From Sciurus carolinensis (taxonomy: Eukaryota; Chordata; Mammalia; Rodentia; Sciuridae), in contig NC_062223.1 of assembly GCF_902686445.1 (NCBI RefSeq), positions 38,658,998 to 38,722,997 on the forward strand: a stretch of DNA of 64,000 nt, given 5' to 3'. This document shows, in pieces, positions 59,053 through 64,000 of this stretch (position 1 is its first letter; each line of letters begins with the position of its first letter). The notes below the pieces were generated by a model. The model worked only from the letters and a program-made list of their open reading frames with translations, did no database searches and was not told the origin of the DNA. Both the position numbers and the translations under genes were made by a program.

Positions 59053-60461
59053 ATCACATTTTCCTGTTCTTTGAGTCGCATAAAAATAAAATGAACCTAA
59101 CACTGGAAATTATGTAGAAGTGAAGCAAGAAAGTTTCTGAGTATTGGCAACAAAGTGTTTTGTTTTTTTTTAATTTGTATTTAAAATATTTTTTTTCCAT
59201 AAGGTAAAAAGAAAATAGGAAGAAGCTAGACCAATTGTTTTGGGTACATGTACAATGTACTGGTGTGAACATGTTTTTAATAGCTGAACCATAGATTCCA
59301 AGCTTCCAAAAGACAATATTCATCATATAAGAGTATTCAACAATACATATTGAACAGATTCTCCAAGGGCTACAAAGACCATGAAATCATGTGTGTAAAA
59401 ATGGCATTAGTTCAGTATGCAACACCCTAAGCCAGATTCACAAGGCACACTATAATGTCCCACTCCTTCCTGCATTTCTTTTTTGTACACATTAGGTAGT
59501 GGCACTTGAGTCTGTGTTCTTTTTCAATTCAGTCCACTGAGTTTTTGATTCAACGGACTCAGCACAATTAACTCTTCATTTTCATAGGTATTATATATTC
59601 AGTAACCAGTGATAAGAATGCAGAACTTGTGTTTCATTTTCAAATTCGTTTCTTAAAAATATTATAACAGGACACAAGTAGATGTAGAATTGGTGATATA
59701 GGCATGGCAGGGCAATACCACATGGTGTTTTTCATCTATACCAGAAATGAAAGAGTACCATGTCTTTCTTGTGGAAAAAAAAAAAATTGCTTGTTTGTGA
59801 TTTAATGAAATTATGAAATTCCATCTCATAACAGAAAACAAAAATACTTCTATTTGTAAAAAAATCAAGTGTTGAGCTATGAAGATGCCACACTAGGAAT
59901 AAAATGAGCCAGTGGGGAACTCAGTGCATTGCTGCTTCTATTAGACTCAGATAAGCTTGTCTAACACATAAACATGCCTCTATGAGCTTTAAAATCTTTC
60001 CAATCTAATAAACTCTCCAAGCTCAGTCTGTCCAATAGGCATTACCACTTATCCCTGTGATGCTGTTCATTGCTTGTGTGCTAAGTCTTTATGGGTGTCC
60101 TTTGGGGGTGGTGATAGTTAAGAGAGAAATGGATGTTCCATAAATGTATCAAAATTTTCATGGCTTTCCAAACTTTTTATTCCTAGTGTTTTGTTTGCCA
60201 AAATGTCATGCTCTCTGAGGATCTCATGACATTGTAAATGTTATTCTTTCTGGGCAGCATATTCTTACTCTTTAGCAGAAATCTGTCATCATGCAACTTG
60301 CATATCCTCAAATGAAAAACAAAAAAATTTCTGTGCCAAAACTTCTTCATCTGACTTATTTTGTAATCCCATCCTCTGGATCACTGCAGAATTTTATGCT
60401 GAATTCTGAAAAAAAGAATTTTTCAAATTATTTTTTTCAAATTCTTTTAAAATTAAGTTCT
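59053..60461. other. AT-rich gap without recognised gene
   Basis: Short frames only. No confident repeat; conserved-looking text is not evident. Confidence 0.5.
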
Positions 60462-60687
60462 TGTTATGGTTTGGATATGAGGTGTTTCCCCCAAAACTCA
60501 TGTGTGATACAATGTAAATTTTTCACAGGTGAATTATTGGGTGATGAGTGGCCTATCCTAATCAGTACATTGATCCACCCATATGGATGAACTAGGTGGT
60601 AATGTTAGGCAGGCAAGTTGTAGATGGAGGAGGTAAGTCACTGGTGGTATGCCTTTTGGGCTATATATTTTGTCCTGGTTAGCAGAG

Positions 60688-60747
<60 letters not shown>

Positions 60748-60951
60748 TTTTCCCTGATTGCCATGTCCTGAACTGTATTCCTCTTCCCCACCATATCTCA
60801 ATGATGTTCTGTCTTGTCTGGGGCCCAAAGTGAAGAGTTGGCTGCCTATGGAGTAAAACCTATGAAACCATGAGCCAAAGTAAACTTTTCCTATTCTAAT
60901 AGTTCTTGTCAGGTCTTTTGGTCACAGAAACAAAAAAGACTGACTAAAAGA
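60462..60951 (+). mobile_element. MaLR-like LTR with expanded (CT)n
   Basis: TGTTATGGTTTGGATATGAG at the start, TGGGCTATATATTTTGTCCT, (CT)n at 60690-60744, ATGATGTTCTGTCTTGTCTG, GAGCCAAAGTAAACTTTTCC and GTTCTTGTCAGGTCTTTTGG. The last bases are ACTAAAAGA. The five-base flanks are GTTCT and GTACT, a possible one-mismatch target duplication. Confidence 0.87.
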
Positions 60952-60979
60952 GTACTATGTTATTCACTGTATAACTCTG

Positions 60980-61030
60980 TTAGCACAGTGTCGGACAAAG
61001 AGTAGGCACTCAGGAATGTCTATTGACATG
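60980..61030 (+). mobile_element. MIR/L2-type 3' tail fragment
   Basis: TTAGCACAGTGTCGGACAAA and GAGTAGGCACTCAGGAATGT resemble the end of a MIR-like repeat, here squeezed between the LTR and a SINE. Confidence 0.5.
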
Positions 61031-61165
61031 AACTCAATAGCCAGGAGCTGTGGCAAATGCTTGTAATTCCAGTCATTTGGGAGGCTGAGGCAGGAAAATT
61101 GCAAGTTTGAGGCCAACATCAACAACTTAGTGAGGCTCTAAGTCATTTAGTGAGAACCTGTCTCA

Positions 61166-61205
<40 letters not shown>

Positions 61206-61283
61206 AGGGGTTGGAGATACGGAATTGAAACCAGGTGGTAGAGCCACCTGATTTTAATTCCAAGTACCAAAATAAAAAAGAAA
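61031..61283 (+). mobile_element. B1-dID dimeric SINE with 30-base A linker
   Basis: GTAATTCCAGTCATTTGGGA, GGCTGAGGCAGGAAAATTGC and GAACCTGTCTCAAAATT, then an A-run at about 61170-61200, then a dID half (GGTTGGAGATACGGAATTGA). The long pure A-run sits between the two monomers, not at the 3' end. Confidence 0.9.
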
Positions 61284-62456
61284 TGAACTTAGTAAAAAGA
61301 AGTGTGATGAGATAAGGCAATAGACCAATCTAAAATTATCAAAGGACTAATATCAAGTGTTCTGAGCCTAACTTTCTGTTCCACATGGACATTTGTCCAT
61401 TTGTTTATATTCCATTTATATGTTGGTGTAGTCAGTATTTCTAGAGAATCCACTCTGTCCAAGGACTGTGTTAGACACTCTGTCTTATTAATGTATAATG
61501 CAGAGTATTTATCCTTAAATTACTGAAAGGTAGTCATGCCCAGGGTTTATCTTCATTTGTAGACTTTTTCACTTTTTAATCAGAGAAAATACAACTACAC
61601 CATGAGAGAGAATACTCAGCATTACAGCCAGTGTTAGACTATAAATATCTCTAGCTGAAAGCGTGACTAAGACTCCTAGGCTGATATTACACAGCTGAGC
61701 TGAAAAGTGAGCTTCACAACCTCAAAGCCACCTTTGTTATTTACTAATTGCTTTTCACCTTCCCAGCTGTGCATTCCTGTTCCACCGTTGCTCTTTGATT
61801 TATATTGTTAGCCCTTGTTCCTTTGTTCTAAGGCTGATGGCTTGGTGTAAAGGTGGTTGTGCACTTTCTGTCTCTTTGCTCTCATATGAAAATGAGATGC
61901 TGCATTTTCAGGAGCTGTTTCCCCAAGGACAATTTTAAAATAACAGGTACAGTAATAACCACCATGCAGATACCCTTAACCACTTGCCTAGATATGCATC
62001 TGTAAAACAATTGACAGTGATTCGTTATATGTTGGCTATGGATTCACTGTCCTTGGGTTCTAAAATGGTAGGTGTCCTGAGAACACACCTAAGGTTGACC
62101 CTATTTGAAGAAAAAATAGTATATGAAAATCAGACTTTTAATACACTCACAGTAATTGATGTGACGTCTCAGTGTCTATTTAGAAAAGGTAGTTTAAGAT
62201 ATAATTGCCACTGACTGCACACAAGTCTCCCGGCTAATGAATAAATTATTATTGGCTGAAAGGGGTAACATTTCTTTCTTGTCCTGTTGGTTATGGAACA
62301 CATTTTTGTTCTCATTTACATCACTCATGAAGTTTTTTAAGTTAAAATAATCTTACAACATTATAAGCAAACTTTCTCCCTTGGAGGTGCAAGATTAGGA
62401 CATTATCAACATTTAAAATTTTTATGGCAACCGTGTCTTTAATTACATTTAAATTT
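61284..62456. other. Unique DNA without recognised gene
   Basis: 61640-61930 is repeat-free and conserved-looking (see findings). The frame at 61984-62214 has no domain. Confidence 0.5.
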
Positions 62457-62577
62457 CCAGTTCTGGACTGGTAATGTAGGTGTAGCTCAGGGGGCAAGTT
62501 GAGTGCTTAGCAAGTGAGTCCTAGGCAGGTCTAATCCCTACCACCTAAAATAAATAAGTAAATAAATAGCCAGTTCT
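62457..62577 (+). mobile_element. ID SINE with 8-bp TSD
   Basis: GTAGGTGTAGCTCAGGGGGC (A-box region), GGTCTAATCCCTACCACC (decayed B box), and an AAATAAGT-type tail. CCAGTTCT is repeated at 62457-62464 and 62570-62577. Confidence 0.88.
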
Positions 62578-63202
62578 ACTTGTGAATTGTCACTTATTTT
62601 TTTCTGTATCTGTAGTCAGTCACTAGATGTAGCTTTCATTTAACATCTATCCCACATTTGAGGCACACAGGGTTAGGTAAAGTGTCCATTTGGCAACTCC
62701 TGTCAAGACTACTTTGCTAGGGGAAGAATGTGGGGATAGCACCTAAATGAGGTAAAATCTTCTAATTAAGTAGCACCTGCATTGCGGTGTTCCCCCAGAA
62801 GATGATTTTAAGTGACATTTTTATGGTTTACAAGAGAAGGCTTTATAACTATCTAAATATTTTTCTGAAATAATAGGTGAAAATAAATACAATTATCACA
62901 GAACAAATAATATGTAATAGAGACTTCTACACATTTCTTTCATTGTTAATTTAAATGTATAGCCAACTGGAAGTCCCTTTAACTAACAAATATATAAAAC
63001 ACTTCTTAATGTTTCTAATAATATCAATTCTGTTTTATGTTTAACTTGAGTTCCATGGTCTAAGAACCCAAATGAGTCAGGGTATATTTTTCTTTGGGTA
63101 GTTTCCTTTAATAAATTGTGACTTAAATATTTTATATAGAATGATTTCTTTGATTAGAAATCAATTGGCAAGTATTCATTAAATAATTAGTAAGCGTGTG
63201 TT
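62578..63202. other. AT-rich gap without recognised gene
   Basis: Nothing assigned. Confidence 0.5.
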
Positions 63203-63297
63203 TATATATATACACATATGTATATACACACATGTATATATACACATATATATACACATATGTATATATACACACGTATATATACACATATGTATAA
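63203..63297. repeat. Alternating purine-pyrimidine (TA/CA/TG) tract
   Basis: Strict alternation for about 90 bases, with the 13-mer TACACATATGTAT at 63210, 63253 and 63283. Read on the minus strand it yields a meaningless Tyr/Ile/Val-rich frame. Confidence 0.95.
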
Positions 63298-64000
63298 TTA
63301 AGGATTTTTCTCTTTTTCTCAAGGACTTTCATATCAAATTAAGAAGACAAGTATGCAAACACTAAGTGTGTGTGCATGCAGTTCATTTTGCTTGAATTAT
63401 ATTCTATCCTCATTTATCTTACTCACACATTCCTACCTATCCTTGAGTTCCCAGCTCAATGTCACCTCCTATAATAAGAAACTCCTATATAAGAAACTTT
63501 GCTAAACATTCTTACTCTATATTGGATGCTGTATTTCTATATTCTGTAAGATGGATCCAAACCTATAACAATCTAAAGGAGGGAGAGAAAAGTTTGACCT
63601 GGATATTTAGGGACCTTTTTTCAAAGGAGGTACAATTCAAGCTGAAATTCAGTGCTTGTTAAATTTCACTTTATAGAAATGATATGGAAAATCCATTCAG
63701 TGATTTTCAGTGAAATCTAAAAGAAATATTTGATAAAGTGAATATAAAAATTCTCAATCAGCAAGAGTAAAACATTAAATTACATGATTTCAAGACAATT
63801 GGATAATCATTTAGAAAATTAAATGAATTTAAATTTTATACTTACTTTACACTAAATGACAAAATTAATTCGAGCTGAATTAAAGCAAAAAAATTCAAAA
63901 TAAAACAAAAACTAATTTTTACAAGTATTTTCAGATAAAAATTTTGAAGAGCAGATTTTTATTTGGTTAAATAATATAAAAATCAAATTATTAGTGTACT
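63298..64000. other. AT-rich end of window without recognised gene
   Basis: 63410-63480 may carry a scrap of an L2 3' end (GTTCCCAGCTCAATGTCACC). Otherwise unassigned. Confidence 0.45.

Noticed and set aside
1..64000. An undescribed multi-gene system
   Set aside because: After reading both strands I see only retroelements, DNA-transposon fossils, simple repeats and unassigned unique DNA; no cluster of linked genes is supported.

Overview
The window reads as AT-rich, gene-poor nuclear DNA from a rodent, most likely a member of Sciuridae (squirrels, marmots, ground squirrels). The main reason is its SINE content. Dimeric elements with a 7SL-derived B1 left half and a degenerate tRNA-Ala-like (ID) right half occur throughout, beside a few free ID elements. 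No mouse/rat B2 or B4 and no primate dimeric Alu was seen. B1-dID elements also occur in some other rodents, so family level is an inference. The L1 copies share a recognisable 3' UTR, with a polypyrimidine tract when read on the opposite strand.

I found no convincing host protein-coding exon, tRNA, rRNA, snRNA or CpG island. The longest reading frames are either L1 ORF2 remnants or chance frames in AT-rich DNA. Nothing resembles an operon, a CRISPR array or a defence system. The sequence looks like intergenic DNA or the interior of a very large intron; the window alone cannot tell which.

Layout. 1-1640: unique AT-rich DNA with one conserved-looking patch near 800-960. 1641-3845: 5'-truncated minus-strand L1 with an ORF2 C-terminal remnant and a telomere-like tract in its 3' UTR. 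4.4-6.7 kb: three B1-dID SINEs and an LTR. 6.8-8.7 kb: a pyrimidine/AT microsatellite cluster, an old LINE stretch and a short L1 tail with perfect target-site duplications (TSDs). 8.7-15.5 kb: mostly unique, with MIR and L1 pieces. 15.5-19.4 kb: LTR-rich, including two related LTRs in inverted orientation. 20-30 kb: LINE relics (L2-like, L1M, L1). 32.3-35.8 kb: two Tigger-type DNA transposon fossils. 36-41 kb: SINEs and MaLR LTRs, one LTR with a SINE nested in it. 43.05-44.55 kb: an L1 with a twin-priming inversion and 14-bp TSDs. 44.7-51.5 kb: LTRs, an odd Cys-rich frame with an 18-bp tandem repeat, ID and B1-dID elements. 53-57.7 kb: MIRs, LTRs, inverted (TG)n/(CA)n arrays, an intact-looking ID element and another L1 3' end. 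58.6-64 kb: MaLR LTRs, SINEs and an alternating purine-pyrimidine tract.

The features do not form a pathway. The window is a record of retrotransposition, and the best-supported observations are insertion structures that can be read base by base from their target-site duplications. Boundaries of old repeats are by eye; family names come from remembered consensus features, without a database search. I did not find an undescribed biological system here.
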